This document shows, one piece after another, positions 11,571 to 23,455 of a stretch of 64,000 nt of DNA. The stretch lies in the NCBI RefSeq assembly GCF_000203795.2, contig NW_006281102.1, forward strand, positions 352,567 to 416,566, given 5' to 3'. Origin of the DNA: Batrachochytrium dendrobatidis JAM81. Lineage: Eukaryota; Chytridiomycota; Chytridiomycetes; Rhizophydiales. The position numbers were made by a program, and so were the translations under genes. Under the pieces are notes generated by a model, which worked only from the letters and a program-made list of their open reading frames with translations, was not told the origin of the DNA and did not search any database. Position 1 is the first letter of the stretch. Each line of letters begins with the position of its first letter.

Positions 11571-12608
11571 TCACTCGTCAACACCCTGACATGAATCATA
11601 ACCAATACATCCGCTAAATGGTGACACAACTCGATCTAGTACAACCACTAAAACATTGTTAACACGATGCACGTTCAGAATACGAGCATTGCGATTGACG
11701 GTAGCTTTAATCTGTCGACTGCCAGTACTTTCCAAATCGGTAGGCGGCGCACCAAGCTCCACCACCATATCAAACCCATCCAAAAGAGTCGTAACACGTT
11801 GACGTATCCATGACGGGGTTGAAAAAGAGGATTCGGGTGCAGTGTTGGAATTGGGGTGATCCAAATGAGATTCAATGGAATCGGATTCGTTTGATGTGGA
11901 AAAAGATGAATCCATCATTGATTTAGGAAACGTGATTGCGTCACCATGATGAATATGATACATCATCAAAAGTGTTACGGCAGGGTCGTCCGAGTTGGAG
12001 AGTGGATGTGACGTAATAGGATCACTTTGGTCAGAACCTACACATGTGTTACCACGATGCACAGAGGGTGAAGCACTATTGCAACTCTGGGCAGATCCAG
12101 GTTTGATCGGAATGGGTAGAGCAGCAAAGGCTTGATCAGTGGGTGCAAAAAGCACCACATCACCTTGAGTAGAACCAAGATTGTTAATGATCGTGTTGAT
12201 ACGAGTAGATTGAATAATAGAGACAAGCGTATTGAACGTCTTCAATTGTGTCGTATCACTGTCACTAGCAGTGTTTTCATTGGGTGGTGTAGAGTTTGGG
12301 GTTGCATTCGAATCTTTAGCCGTAATGGATTTCAGATAGGCAAGGATCGATTGACCAATCGATGCAGTCGGACTAGATTGACCAATCGATGCAGGTGGAC
12401 TAGGTTGCTCAACATGTCGGCGGTAAAGGTGTCGACGATAGGGTGCTGAAGTCGCGGTGGCTGTTGCAGCTGTTGAATAGCTAGTTGTGGTAGAATGATG
12501 CATTGGGCACGGTGTAGACTTTGTGGTCATACTAGTCTCATGTCCGCTGACAAACAAAGGTCCAGAAACACTGAGCAGAGCAATAATAAAAGTGTAAAAG
12601 CAGTTCAT
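11571..12608 (-). CDS. Secreted fasciclin (FAS1) domain protein
   Basis: A single frame of 345 residues starts at ATG 12608. Residues 1-22 (MNCFYTFIIALLSVSGPLFVSG) are a good signal peptide. A Ser/Thr/Pro-rich linker with a duplicated ASIGQS unit follows, then a FAS1 domain from about residue 120. The domain shows FNTLVSIIQSTRI, the H1 box VVLFAPTDQAFAALP, a YHIHHG segment and the H2-like box ATVNRNARILNVHRVNNVLVVVLDRVV. FAS1 proteins are extracellular or wall-associated adhesion proteins. The domain is stretched by an Asn/Ser-rich insertion around residues 190-255. A strong GTGAGT donor overlaps the stop codon, so a further 3' exon inside the neighbouring repeat remnant cannot be excluded. 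No obvious GPI signal is seen in the listed frame. Confidence 0.8.
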   Translation of the reverse strand: MNCFYTFIIALLSVSGPLFVSGHETSMTTKSTPCPMHHSTTTSYSTAATATATSAPYRRHLYRRHVEQPSPPASIGQSSPTASIGQSILAYLKSITAKDSNATPNSTPPNENTASDSDTTQLKTFNTLVSIIQSTRINTIINNLGSTQGDVVLFAPTDQAFAALPIPIKPGSAQSCNSASPSVHRGNTCVGSDQSDPITSHPLSNSDDPAVTLLMMYHIHHGDAITFPKSMMDSSFSTSNESDSIESHLDHPNSNTAPESSFSTPSWIRQRVTTLLDGFDMVVELGAPPTDLESTGSRQIKATVNRNARILNVHRVNNVLVVVLDRVVSPFSGCIGYDSCQGVDE

Positions 12609-13232
12609 GTCAAGTCCAAAACTATTTTAGATTCAAAGATGCCAATCGTTTAGATTCATTTTATACTTGACAGTAAATTCAATAGTCGCTTGGGATTGGG
12701 AAATATGTATCATTTTAGTATAATAAATGAAAAAGTATAATTTAACCTATTTGCAGCGTACTCATGTAAAATGAAACACTATCTTGCAATGACTCCTAAT
12801 TTGCTTTGGAATAAGCAATAATTGAATACTTATTACACTTTATTAAAAATTAACTTTAAATTTTCAATTCAAAACACAGCATTCATCATATAATTCTCAC
12901 AAACTGTAGTTGAGTTGAAATTATCTTCATTTGACATAACCATGCATTGTACGACCACCAAATTTAAACTCGGATTCATATATTGGATTTTACTGTTTTG
13001 ATAATCAACCCCATCATTGTATCCTAAAAGCTCTCAGATATGTCTGTATTTTAGTACAAGAAACCAATGACTGCACTATCAGGGATATAACTGTGCCAAT
13101 CACTACAAGGAATACTAGTCAACTTTGCCAAGTAGTTCATGACTAGATCGTAGCTAATCTGTACTAATGTATTCTGACACATCTACTAATACCAATGGAT
13201 ACCATGATTGCATATGGATTGTAAAAAGCAAT
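12609..13232. repeat. Gene-free stretch with dispersed repeat copy
   Basis: From about 12760 the sequence carries an element end (CGTACTCATGTAAAATGAAA). The shared internal segment follows to about 13060, including 'ccatgcattgtacgaccacc'. A matching opposite inverted repeat was not found, so this looks like a truncated copy. No gene was seen. Confidence 0.5.
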
Positions 13233-15226
13233 TTAATTTTTTGTCATTAAACTAATATGGGTTTTCAAGATATCTACAATCTTTTCCAACTCATCCCGTG
13301 GTACTTGATGATGCAATACCATGCGCATTGCAGATCCAGATCCTCCAAAAGTCTTGATATTGTGTTTTTCAAGAACTTGCGAAACGTCATCTGCGCTCAT
13401 TCCAAGTGGTTTGGTATCCAGCCAAATCATATTGGTTTCGGTTGGGCTTTCGAGTTTAAACCCAAGATTCATAAGCTTTGTGCAAAAATATTTGGCATTG
13501 TCGTGAACTTGCTTCATCTTGGGCCAATTATGCTCAAGTGCAAACATACATGCACCAGCAAGAATCCCTGCCTGTCTCCATCCACCACCATACAGTTTAC
13601 GCAAATGTCTTGCCTTTTTTATATGCTGTTTAGATCCTTTACATTGTTAAATTTGAAACTATTAGCACTTTTTCAGGTCATGGTTGATTTATCATAACTG
13701 AACTTACCAACTAGAACAGATCCAACTGGTGCTCCAAGCCCTAGAATAGTATATTCAAACACGACATTAGAGTTAGTGATCACATGAATAAATTAGCTAT
13801 AAGCTATAGTCTTATACCTTTGGAGAAACACAGTGATACACTATCAAATGGTTTGCACAAGTTTTTGATGGATATCCCTGTTTCAGCTGATGCGTTCCAA
13901 AGTCGAGCTCCGTCCAAATGCAAAGGAATTGAGTGTGTTTTTGCCAGCATCGAAATACTCTCGATATCACTTTGAGGGAAAATCTAAAAATTAAAGTGCC
14001 ATAATGTCTACCATTAGAACCCAATTCGGCCGTGTTCAATACCTGCCATTATAGCAATAGCTCTACTTACACTTCCATTTAGCGTATTTTCCAAACAAAT
14101 AAGCTGGGTTGGAGCATAATGAACATCATCGGAAAGAACCAGATGTTTTTCAACTTCCGCTGCGACAAGATGCCCAGTTGAAGTTGCTGGAGTGACAGGT
14201 ATAACCGCAGCACCTAAATACAAACATAAGAGCAACCCAGTCAGTATGAATGCAATACATCGTGTTTGAATATAAGTTACGCAATACTTACCACAATGAA
14301 AATTAACACCAGATGCTTCATATTTGAAAATATGCGCTCGGGAATCGCATAGAATGGAGTATGGCGGCTGGAGAAGATGAGTTCGAATGGCAATCTAAAA
14401 GTAATTTTAAAAATCAAGAGCCATAAAATGTCAATGACTGTCAGATCTGATGAGAAAAGCTGCAATCTGGATTTACTTGATTGCTAAGAGTACCACTTGT
14501 GCAAAACAATGCTGCCTCTTTTCCAGATAGTTCGGCCACAGTCTGTTCAAGTAAATTAACGGTTGGGTCCTCCTGAATACAAAAACCAATGCAAATATCA
14601 TGAATCAACAAGAGTCAATAACCTGCCATTTCTAGATTCAGAATATACAAGATTGATAGATTGAATCGATGTTTAATACTCACTGAATAGACATCATCTC
14701 CAACTGGTGCAAGCATCATCGCCTTGAGCATTTCTGGGCATGGCTTTGTGACTAATATTAAAATCAGGCCATTGGTCAGTATACTTTACAGTCGTATTCA
14801 CGTAAAATACAACTTGACATAATAAACAGCCAGTCTCATGAAATGATTGGTATCATCGAATTTACTAGACAGTAATATTTTAAACACCTTGAAGTTTACT
14901 GGTCTTTGCTCACTTTTGCATATAAAACAATGACTGTTTAAAGCAGCAATCAGATTTCAGTTCAAGCTATAGTTTGACTGGATATTGAAGAGGTGAGAAT
15001 GTCTATTGAAGTAGTCAATTTCCAGTAGAAAGTACAACAAATATTTAACCATTGATCATTCTGAAGCAGAACATGAGTGATTACAGAAGTGTTTCATTTT
15101 ATGAATACAACTGTAATAAGTGGATCTATTGTGGATAGTCGAATGCATGGCAGTAAATCCAACCCAATTGTATAAGCATCGACACTACACAAAACCCATA
15201 CCAGTGTCACTTCGTAGGTCTGTCAT
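13233..15226 (-). CDS. GLY1: L-threonine aldolase (PLP-dependent)
   Basis: Eight exons on the minus strand (15226-15202, 14751-14684, 14572-14477, 14394-14292, 14213-14071, 13983-13818, 13740-13708, 13636-13233) give 345 residues. The enzyme cleaves L-threonine or L-allo-threonine to glycine and acetaldehyde with pyridoxal phosphate. The start MTDLRSDTV and then [28 protein letters not shown] are the family's conserved N-terminus. [10 protein letters not shown] and the PLP-lysine motif [10 protein letters not shown] follow, then [12 protein letters not shown] near the C-terminus. Exon 1 is only 25 bases. Intron 1 is about 450 bp, several times longer than the others, because it contains an inverted-repeat transposon (14786-15114). 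The reading frame survives across all junctions, so the gene looks functional. Confidence 0.92.
14786..15114. mobile_element. MITE-like element inside threonine aldolase intron 1
   Basis: A 329-bp element begins TTACAGTCGTATTCACGTAA and ends with the imperfect inverse CATTTTATGAATACAACTGTAA. The interior shares blocks with 5655-5760 (CCAGTC-TCATGAAATG, AATTTACT-GACA-TA and AGTTTACTGGTCTTT). There is no coding capacity. Confidence 0.72.
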
Positions 15227-15815
15227 TGTAATTGAATTCAAGTTGAATATGATAGATTGGCCAATTGAATGGGAATTGGACTAGGGTGAAATTGATAAAT
15301 TGGAGTGATTTTAAAACCGTATCGACATGGAATGAACCACTAAATAACAATGTTCGTGTATAATAAACAGTCAGTGTCATGACATGATTGTTGTTAATGA
15401 ACTGTTGAGTTGTATTATTTGTGGTGATTGACATGTACAGTTGCATCACTAAGATGTGCAGTCATTGTTGAACATGATCGCGAGCGTATTCGAGTGTTTG
15501 GAATACAAGAGTTTAGTTCACAAGTTAACCTCAAATCTAGATTGCAATTGATCAATCTGGTGATCGTACAGTGTATGATGTCAAATTCCAATCCAAAACT
15601 GCAGTTTGTATTATATGAAGGATTAGAAAACAATAAATACTCGCCACTGTTTGTTTCAAAGCAAGAATGACTGCAGAAAGGTATAGCACATGAGCCAGAG
15701 TTCATCAACAGCTTTGATGCTTTTGTCAAATGGCTTGAATGCTTAGCATTCCACTTCCAATCGTTCAAGTAACGATTAGCCGTCTATTCAGTCATTCAAC
15801 AGTCTTTACTGCAGC
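15227..15815. repeat. Gene-free stretch with dispersed repeat fragments
   Basis: This is the region between threonine aldolase and the first MBOAT gene. Blocks at about 15350-15420 and 15530-15620 resemble the interior of the element at 5614-6100 (AAACAGTCAGTGTCATGA; 'caatctggtgatcgtacag'). Clear terminal repeats were not found. The two flanking genes are divergent, so their promoters must lie here. Confidence 0.45.
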
Positions 15816-17642
15816 ATGGATTACATTGCAAACCAATTGGGACTGCCTACAGAGTTTCTAGCAATTTGCTCATGTCTTGTGTCGTCCTTTCCACTTGCAC
15901 TGTTATACAATCACATTCCAAAATCTAATCCCATACTCCGCCACTGGTTCTGTTTTCTATCAACATCCTCCATCATTATATTACTATTCGGAGTTACATC
16001 ATATTTGAATGTATTGGTGCCTACTCTCATTACATATGGACTAACCAGTATTGCTGGTGGAGATCGACTGGTGCCCATTCTTGTGTCTGTTGGAGTGATT
16101 GTTCAACTCTTCATCCTGCATGTGCAAATACAACTTTTACACGCCAATGATCTTACTTATGTAAATATATCTACTCCAATGATGGTCATGGCAATCAAGC
16201 TTTCATTATTTGCGTGGTCAGTTTATGACGGAACTCGCTCTACAAAGGTTGGTTTTCTAAATCAGCTTGGGTCGCCTTCTTGTAAAACTTGTACTACTGT
16301 TCAGGTTGCGGAATCTTTAACATTTGGACTTTTAATATTAAATAATAATGCTTTGGGTATCTATGTTTTTGTAGGATTTGGACTCGGATATGGTGCCGTT
16401 TGCAATCAAGGAGATGCCAGATTTGATTGAATATCTCGGATTTATTTTTTACTTTGCAACCTTTTGGGTTGGGCCAGCATTTGATTATCAGTACTATTAC
16501 GAGTATACACGTAGCATAGTATGTCTATGCAGTTGTTATGTGTTGATCACATACTCTAATGATTGTGGTCCAACTCCAATCTCTGATCATATACATAAAT
16601 ATTTTGAAATAGGGTCCATATACACGAAAAAGTGCTTCGCTAAACGCAGGTCTTAGAGTGTTAGGCCTAGGTATACTCATGATGATTATGTTTGTGACAG
16701 TAGATACTAGATGGGGAGCATCTGCACTGTTCAATGGACCATTTTTTACAAATTACACGGTGTTGGAAAGGTTAGTTTCGTTCGCCTGCCACATTACCAA
16801 CTTGGGTTTTTGAAAGCAACGCTAATATCTCCATGGCATTGCTCTTCTAAAAATCATATCTTGTTGATACTCAAGAATCGGAGTTGTCCAACTTACAGGA
16901 TTTTCCGTACGAGCTAAATTTGCTGCCGCATGGAAATTATCCGAGGCGGCGGCAATTCTAACTGGACTTGGATCAAATGGTATTGACCCAAAAACAAATC
17001 AGGAGCTGCATGATCGTTTAGACAACGTGGATATTCTTCAAGTTGAATTGGGACAGTCTCCCAAACAAGTAGTTGATGGCTGGAACAAAAAAACTGCGGG
17101 ATGGCTAAAGCGATGCGTTTATTTAAGAATTATACCTTTTGCACCGACTTCAGTAGCAACAGGAGTAACAAATCTCGTATCTGCATTCTGGCACGGAGTT
17201 TATCGTAAGCTTTTCTGTCTAGGTTGATGTGCAGTCCTATTCATATCATTTGCTGCAACTCAGATTTAACTGACAAATTGTTGAAATATAAGCCGGATTC
17301 TACCTGGCATTCGGATCTGGTACCTTTATCGTTCTTGCAGGTCGTACCTTGCGAAGACATCTTCGTCCACTCTTTGTAGCTGAAAAGGCAAAGTTTAAAT
17401 GGCTCAAACCAGTCTACGACTTTTTTGGCTTTGTCTTTACAATGAGTGTGCTCAACTACCTGTTTACATCCTTTTTTGCAAGATGGGCAATCAAGTCGCT
17501 TCAAATCTGGTATGCAATGTACTTTTTTGGTCATATTGGAATGATTGCAGTTATTGGTGGATTTTGGTTGTACGATAAAACAAGTAGACGTGAACATGTC
17601 TCGGAAGAGATTAAAAGCAACTTTAAATCCAAATCAGAATAA
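15816..17642 (+). CDS. MBOAT lysophospholipid acyltransferase, copy 1 (Ale1/LPLAT-like)
   Basis: Five exons (15816-16247, 16375-16518, 16613-16770, 16876-17204, 17293-17642) give 470 residues. It is a polytopic membrane-bound O-acyltransferase of the Ale1/Slc4/LPCAT3 type, which reacylates lysophospholipids in the ER (Lands cycle). Key signatures are YLGFIFYFATFWVGPAFDY, the conserved Asn region VDGWNKKTAGWLKRCVYLR, and the catalytic histidine in VSAFWHGVYPGFYLAF, split by intron 4. About eight to ten hydrophobic segments are visible. It ends in a Lys/Ser-rich tail, KSNFKSKSE. The next gene is a tandem paralogue with introns at the same positions. Confidence 0.9.
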
Positions 17643-18033
17643 ATTCAGATCACTTTATAACCAATCAACAAACTTGTTTGTATTATGATTTGGAAAAAGC
17701 ATATATAAAAGGGCTGTTTAGTTTTGATTGCAAATCCGGCCAAACAGCTTGACCCTTGGAATTTCCCTTTTATCGCTGCTTGTAAAGCAATACAAAATAA
17801 TGAAATCGGGTTTATAATTGATTCGCACAATTATTTTCAAGTTTGCTGATATTTACTTGGTTCCAACCGTCATCTTCAAACCCATAGATTGATTCGGCCG
17901 ATAGACTTTACTGAGTTCACAACAAAAATACTGTCTTGTGCGATTATACGGCATCGTCATTAAGGCATTCTTGTCAATTTTTAATTTCTACCTTCATTGG
18001 CAATCAACAAACTTTTTGTAGCGATTGATTGAC
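17643..18033. other. Spacer between tandem MBOAT genes
   Basis: This is 391 bp of AT-rich sequence between the stop of copy 1 and the start of copy 2. It must contain the 3' end of one gene and the promoter of the next. No further feature was seen. Confidence 0.5.
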
Positions 18034-19968
18034 ATGAATATCCGACAATATGGTCAAGACTTGGGGATATCCAATGATATCTTTATATTGGGACTCTGCT
18101 TGTTGATATCATTTCCACTCTCTGGCCTTTATTCATTCATTCCAACCACCTCTGCATATCGATCCAGTCGCCATTGGTTCTCCATCATCACTACATCAAC
18201 CATATCATTGCTTATATTTGACGTCAGTGGCATCCTACATCTGCTAGTACCTACCGTCACCACTTATTTTATTACTCGAGCTGTAGGATCCAATCGATGG
18301 ACACCCTATGTGGTGTTTGCTGCAACACTACTACATTTGTCGTGGATTCACCTTGGTTCGCAGTTCTGGTACGTTGACGATCCAAATTATATCGATATTT
18401 CTGCTCCATTGATGGTTTTGGTTATCAAATTGAGCTCATATGCGTATTCTGTATACGACGGATCTCGTCCTGACCAGGCAAGCCTTTATTTTCAAATTTA
18501 TATCCACGTTTGATACAATTCATTTTGACTTTTAAATGTATACTGATATTCGAATTTTAAACATTGCAAAACTGGTCATTCCCAATTCATTTTAACTCTA
18601 CTGCTCAATGTCATATATAGGAAGTCCATGCTGAAATGCGACCTTTGGCAATTAAAAAAATTCCCGATTTTGTAGAGTATCTCGGATTTATATTTTTTTT
18701 TGCAACGTTTTGGGTTGGACCTGCATTCGATTACAAGCACTATTATGAGTTTTCTCGTAATCTGGTATGTTGAAACTTTTATATTCGACAGTTTATTTTG
18801 ATCAACCTTGGTAAATGCCAGCCTCAAATCTATTGTCTTTACCAACATTGCAGTTTGATTTACTGAATGCTCGATCGTGTTTTAATAACAGGGTGCATAT
18901 CGCAGAATTCCGAGTACTAAAATGGCATCCATCAAGGTACTCATACTAGGAACTTTGATTTTGTCTGCGTTTTTGACTTTGGATTCAATTCGAAGTCCAG
19001 CATTCTATAGATCCCCTACTGGATTCGTTAAAGAAAAGGGCTTTTGGTGGAGGTAATGTAGACTCAATTTTCAATCACGGCATGTATACTTGTTGACTAA
19101 CACATTTTACCTAATAGAGTCTTTCTAATTCAAGTAGCAGGACTTTCTACTCGTGCAAAACTTTGTGCTGCATGGAAAATTTCTGAAGCTGCTGGAATTC
19201 TAACTGGTCTTGGATACAGAGGTGTTGATTCTATAACAAAAAAACCAATGTTTGATCTTTTGGAAAACATAAATGTGAGGCAGGTGGAGCTTGGTCAGTG
19301 CCCAAAAGGAATCATTGATGGGTGGAATATCAAAACATCAAACTGGCTTAAGCGATGCGTCTACTTGCGTGCTACTACTCCCGGATCAAAATCTACTAGC
19401 GTTGCAACAGGACTCACCAATCTCATATCCGCCATGTGGCATGGATTCCATGGTATGGCAATATTCCAATCCTTATCACTGTAAACCCTTTATCTGATAT
19501 TCACATTTTAACATCTTGTTGCGGCTATTTACCATCCTGAATTGATTAGCTGGTTACTATTTGTCATTCCTTTCTGCAACACTATGGATCATCGTTGGTC
19601 GAATAACTAGAAGATATTTTCGTCCATTTTTTGTCTTGTCCGACTCGCCACTCAAGTTTTACAAACCAGTATACGATCTGCTTGGATTCATCTTTACCAT
19701 GTCTACTCTCAACTACATATTTATGCCATTTATTGTTTGGCACGCCAGTTCATCACTTTACATCTGGACATCCGTACTGTTCTTGGGCCACGTGTTTCTA
19801 TTATCCATATATGTGTTGTTAGAGACATTGGGTGGTGGATGGTATTTGCAGCACATAGTATTACCATACGTTATTGGCTCTGAAGCAGCGGCTACTGCTC
19901 GTGGTGAAATAACTATGGACTTTGCACAGAAAAAATCGATCCAAGGCTTACATAGGAAACTTGATTGA
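18034..19968 (+). CDS. MBOAT lysophospholipid acyltransferase, copy 2
   Basis: Five exons (18034-18477, 18621-18764, 18892-19052, 19118-19452, 19550-19968) give 500 residues. Intron positions and phases match copy 1. Intron 1 begins GCAAGC after CAG, a GC-AG intron. The protein has YLGFIFFFATFWVGPAFDY, the Asn-containing IDGWNIKTSNWLKRCVYLR and the catalytic-His segment ISAMWHGFHAGYYLSF. It differs from copy 1 at WHGFHAG versus WHGVYPG and has a longer C-terminal tail after the last membrane segment. Both copies look intact, so subfunctions (acyl-chain or head-group preference) may have diverged; this is inference. Confidence 0.9.
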
Positions 19969-20112
19969 ACCGACATTATAAGACAAAAATAAACTAGTAT
20001 GATTTCGTTTATATATTTTTTTAGCATTTTGAATTTACTGTCAAAATTGGTCGAGGAAAACATCAGTTTGTTATATAGCCTAAACCAGTATGGGAATTGG
20101 CCATTAAAAATC

Positions 20113-22021
20113 ACAACTCATCCATACGTACTATTATGAGTATACTGCACTAAATATCGAGTCCAAGCTTCTCAACTATGATATATACGATTGTTGGAAC
20201 CATGATCATTGCCATGCTTAATAAGTCTTGCTTTTAAATGGCAATGTGGCTAAAGTACAGATTCGATCTGTATTTAGGCCAAATAAATGAACATTACTGA
20301 ATGCATGGATTAGATCCAACGGATGGGTTACTGCTGTATCGAATACAGCCAATAGTGCAGCTTCCCACAAGCAATCTTACTACCAGTATATTACACTATT
20401 TTGCATGTACGAGTCCATCATACTCTCCAAAATCCATTTTGATGCTTGCCTACTCAACAGTCGATGGATTACTCGGCTAAACAATTGTTTCGGTTTAATG
20501 AGTTGCCTATTTTGTGAATTCAAATCTCAAGATCCACATCACCACCAGCATGCCAAATAATTACCACCAGCATCCCAAATACTTGCTCTTCATTAAACTG
20601 TATCATGTTTGATACCATTTGTATCAATGTATAAGCCTTGCGGCTATTGCTTAGAAAAGGCATTATGCATTATAACTTGCGCAGGTCACTCGATCCATAC
20701 ATCATGTGCAAGTTGGCAAAGCACAGTTCTCCTATGTTGAGCGTGCAAGTGTCAAGCGTAATATGGTTTGAGGTGTAAAGATGCAGTGCAATCCCGAAAC
20801 CCTGCAAAAACGTTCAAGTAGGTTGTATGGTATCGCTTAGCTATTTGTGGTTGGATGCTTGAAATCTCCACATTAAAAAACACTGGCCATTTGGAAACAA
20901 CCTTCATTTACCACATTTACTCCACCTATTGAGTGTTGCAGAAATAGTCTAGTAAAGCATAATTGGTTTTGGATACTTTTGTATTGATTCTGGTAGTCGT
21001 GATACTGGTAGGCACGATTCAGGCAGACATGATTTGAGTAGGCACGATACAGTAAATATCCAGACAAGTGTTACCAGTAAAATGGTGTGCAAATCTAGTA
21101 ATAATGGTATCTACTTTTATCAGTTAAACACCTGATCTAATCTGAACAATATTCAACTCGACTGCTCTGCATTTGGACAGTGTTATACACTGTCACTGCC
21201 AATATAACTGAAATCTTGCTGTCAGTGCTGATTCGCTGTAACCTTGGCCATCATCCCCATACTCGTAATTAAAGCTAGATACAGTCCTATCCATAAAATC
21301 CCGTGTTTACAACAATCATTGCTTTTAAAAAGTATTGAGTCGATGGCCTCCATGCCATTGGGTTTCGAGTTCGGCATACTAAATAAAGTGTAGGAGTTCA
21401 AATGCTTGGTTGAAAGCATTAGATCCACTAGTATCAAGAAACCCAAAGCACAATCAACTTCAAGTATAATGCACAATGTTCGAATTATAACAGTTTATTC
21501 ATCTGCTCAATGTTCGAGTTTGTCTGGTCTCGATTCATCATGCAATCCAGATTGATGTTCAAAAACACTTGGTGTTAATCAGCAACCGCACAAACTAGTC
21601 ATTGGTCAACTCCATCCAGTTTCTCTGGCTTGATACTCGGTTGGTATAAAATGATTCATGGATCAGTGGCAAACATCCAACTAAGCAGATGATGACAATT
21701 CATCAGATTTGGAAATACCATACACTCTTGTCAATTATTAGTCAACAATAAAGTGGCTTAGAATGACCGAATACAGTGTAATACGCTTGTCTGACGTGAC
21801 GTGGTCAACTCGATACATTCCGTAGCACTGGAACAGGTCAAACAGCAATCATCCACTGTCATGATTATTCAGTATTTCCATTATACGGTAAAAATAATCA
21901 TACTGGATCAGAGTGATCCAGTGTAAAGCTAGGTATTATACACTTGAACTATTAACAGTCGAGTAAAGACAATATCTACTATACAGCCGATATTCTCTCT
22001 ACCATATGGCCTTGTCAGCAT
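20113..22021. other. Gene-free part of left arm
   Basis: No gene with family support was seen. Short frames near 20873-21067 and 21222-21476 also occur in the other arm, but that follows from the duplication, and the second begins at TTG rather than ATG. A duplicated CACCAGCATGCCAAATAATTA-like unit lies near 20540-20580. Confidence 0.5.
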
Positions 22022-23455
22022 CTACATCACATTGTTCGAGCTCAGCAACTCGGTCGATTGGCAATACAGTGACTCCAGTTTGGGTGGTGTAGTAATAGGT
22101 GATGGAGGGCGAGCTGCCAAACTGACTGTATCTGGCCATGCAGAATATGATGCATCTGGTGTCGATGTCAGTCGAAAATCAATCAAATCAAATGCTCCCA
22201 GTTGCTCTACATGTCCAGGTGTCGTTGTTTCCGAGGCCGACAACTCTGTCAATGATGGAAGCGTGGATTGATGCAGCTCTCCCAATCCAATCGTACATTC
22301 CAAGTCGTGGAGTGTTGTATTGATGGATTTCATGTGATGTTGCAGTTCCTTTGGCTGCCCAATCAGTACAGATGCACTGGGTGCGGTTTCATGGCTCGAC
22401 ACAGCTCCTCCCGCAACCCACGACGGATGAGATGGATGTACATATGCAGACTTGGCTGGGTTTTGCACTTTGGAATCGCAGTACGTCAAAGTAACGGCTG
22501 GACACTGTGTCAGATGCGAACCAGACGTGGTAAACGAATAGTTTGAAGATTTAACGCATTCGGTTCTAGATAAAGAATCTGGTGCTGACCATTCCAAAAC
22601 TGGTCTAGTCACACCCGACATTCTTCTGGTGGGCGGATGCATAGTTATGAACCCAGCTCCGCCTTTTACTGTAAAGTGCTGCATATCTTGTTGAGGTCCT
22701 GCTCTCGGCATCAAACGATCGTCACGTCCAATACCATGACGATAAGAACCACTAATGACGTGCACAGGATGGTGTTTGCCTATGCCCAAATGATGTCTGG
22801 CTGAAGAGTGTAATGTATGTCCCTGAGTATGGCTGTGGTTTTGATATTCTGCCTGAATTGAGCGCAGTCGTTGATTTTCGCTATGCAGCAGTTTGATATC
22901 TGTTTGTAGCTGATCCACTGTCTGAATCAATCGATCTCTTTCTTGCAACAGTGTGGCTGCCTGTGTGTTGCTGGCTGCCAACTCCTGTTTCAATTGATCC
23001 AGCAGGTTTGATGTGCTTTCATCTTCGCTTTTGGTTGTTGATCTTGTAAGCATTGACAATGAAGATGCATCTTCAGTTTGGTCAACCTTCAATCCATTGT
23101 TGTGTCCAGAAATCGCATTATACTGGATCTCCAACAACAGCAGCTTTTCTTCCAGCTCTTTTGTATATCGGTCTTTACGCTCCCGAAATGCTCGCTGCGC
23201 TGCTCGATTCTGTTCTGCTCGCTTCGATGTCTGCTTACGTTTCTTGGTAGTTGGTGCTGGCGTCTCGGTTACTGACTCTGATTCTGCTCGCACACTGGTA
23301 TCGTCATCAAGTGTATCGATGGGATTGACAGTGTTTTTAGTGCTCGAATAATTATTAGTATAGTGAGTAATTGGTGCTGACGAAGCTTTATTAGCTGCAG
23401 TTGAATCAAGAATAGATTGTGGGTCAAGAGTTAGCCTAGTCAGCGGCTTCAACAT
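22022..23455 (-). CDS. Yap/AP-1-like bZIP transcription factor, left copy
   Basis: A 477-residue protein if the ATG at 23455 is used; the frame is open slightly further upstream without an ATG. The basic region (about residues 70-97) reads KRAEQNRAAQRAFRERKDRY, the fungal Yap-type bZIP signature with Q-NR-AQRAFR. The heptads after it are short (KELEEKLLLLEIQY). A Ser/Thr-rich insert follows, then a second strong coiled coil (LLDQLKQELAASNTQ to LHSENQRLRS), so the dimerisation region looks split. Three cysteines cluster near residues 300-330 and one lies near the C-terminus. Yap cysteines sense oxidants in yeast, but a homologous redox domain cannot be claimed. It is divergent from the MAPEG gene at 24303; the shared 847-bp region contains TTAGTAA at 23917. 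Confidence 0.88.
   Translation of the reverse strand: MLKPLTRLTLDPQSILDSTAANKASSAPITHYTNNYSSTKNTVNPIDTLDDDTSVRAESESVTETPAPTTKKRKQTSKRAEQNRAAQRAFRERKDRYTKELEEKLLLLEIQYNAISGHNNGLKVDQTEDASSLSMLTRSTTKSEDESTSNLLDQLKQELAASNTQAATLLQERDRLIQTVDQLQTDIKLLHSENQRLRSIQAEYQNHSHTQGHTLHSSARHHLGIGKHHPVHVISGSYRHGIGRDDRLMPRAGPQQDMQHFTVKGGAGFITMHPPTRRMSGVTRPVLEWSAPDSLSRTECVKSSNYSFTTSGSHLTQCPAVTLTYCDSKVQNPAKSAYVHPSHPSWVAGGAVSSHETAPSASVLIGQPKELQHHMKSINTTLHDLECTIGLGELHQSTLPSLTELSASETTTPGHVEQLGAFDLIDFRLTSTPDASYSAWPDTVSLAARPPSPITTPPKLESLYCQSTELLSSNNVM

Noticed and set aside
21222..21476. 84-codon frame present in both palindrome arms
   Set aside because: It starts at TTG, and its conservation is explained by the recent duplication of the whole arm; no family similarity.
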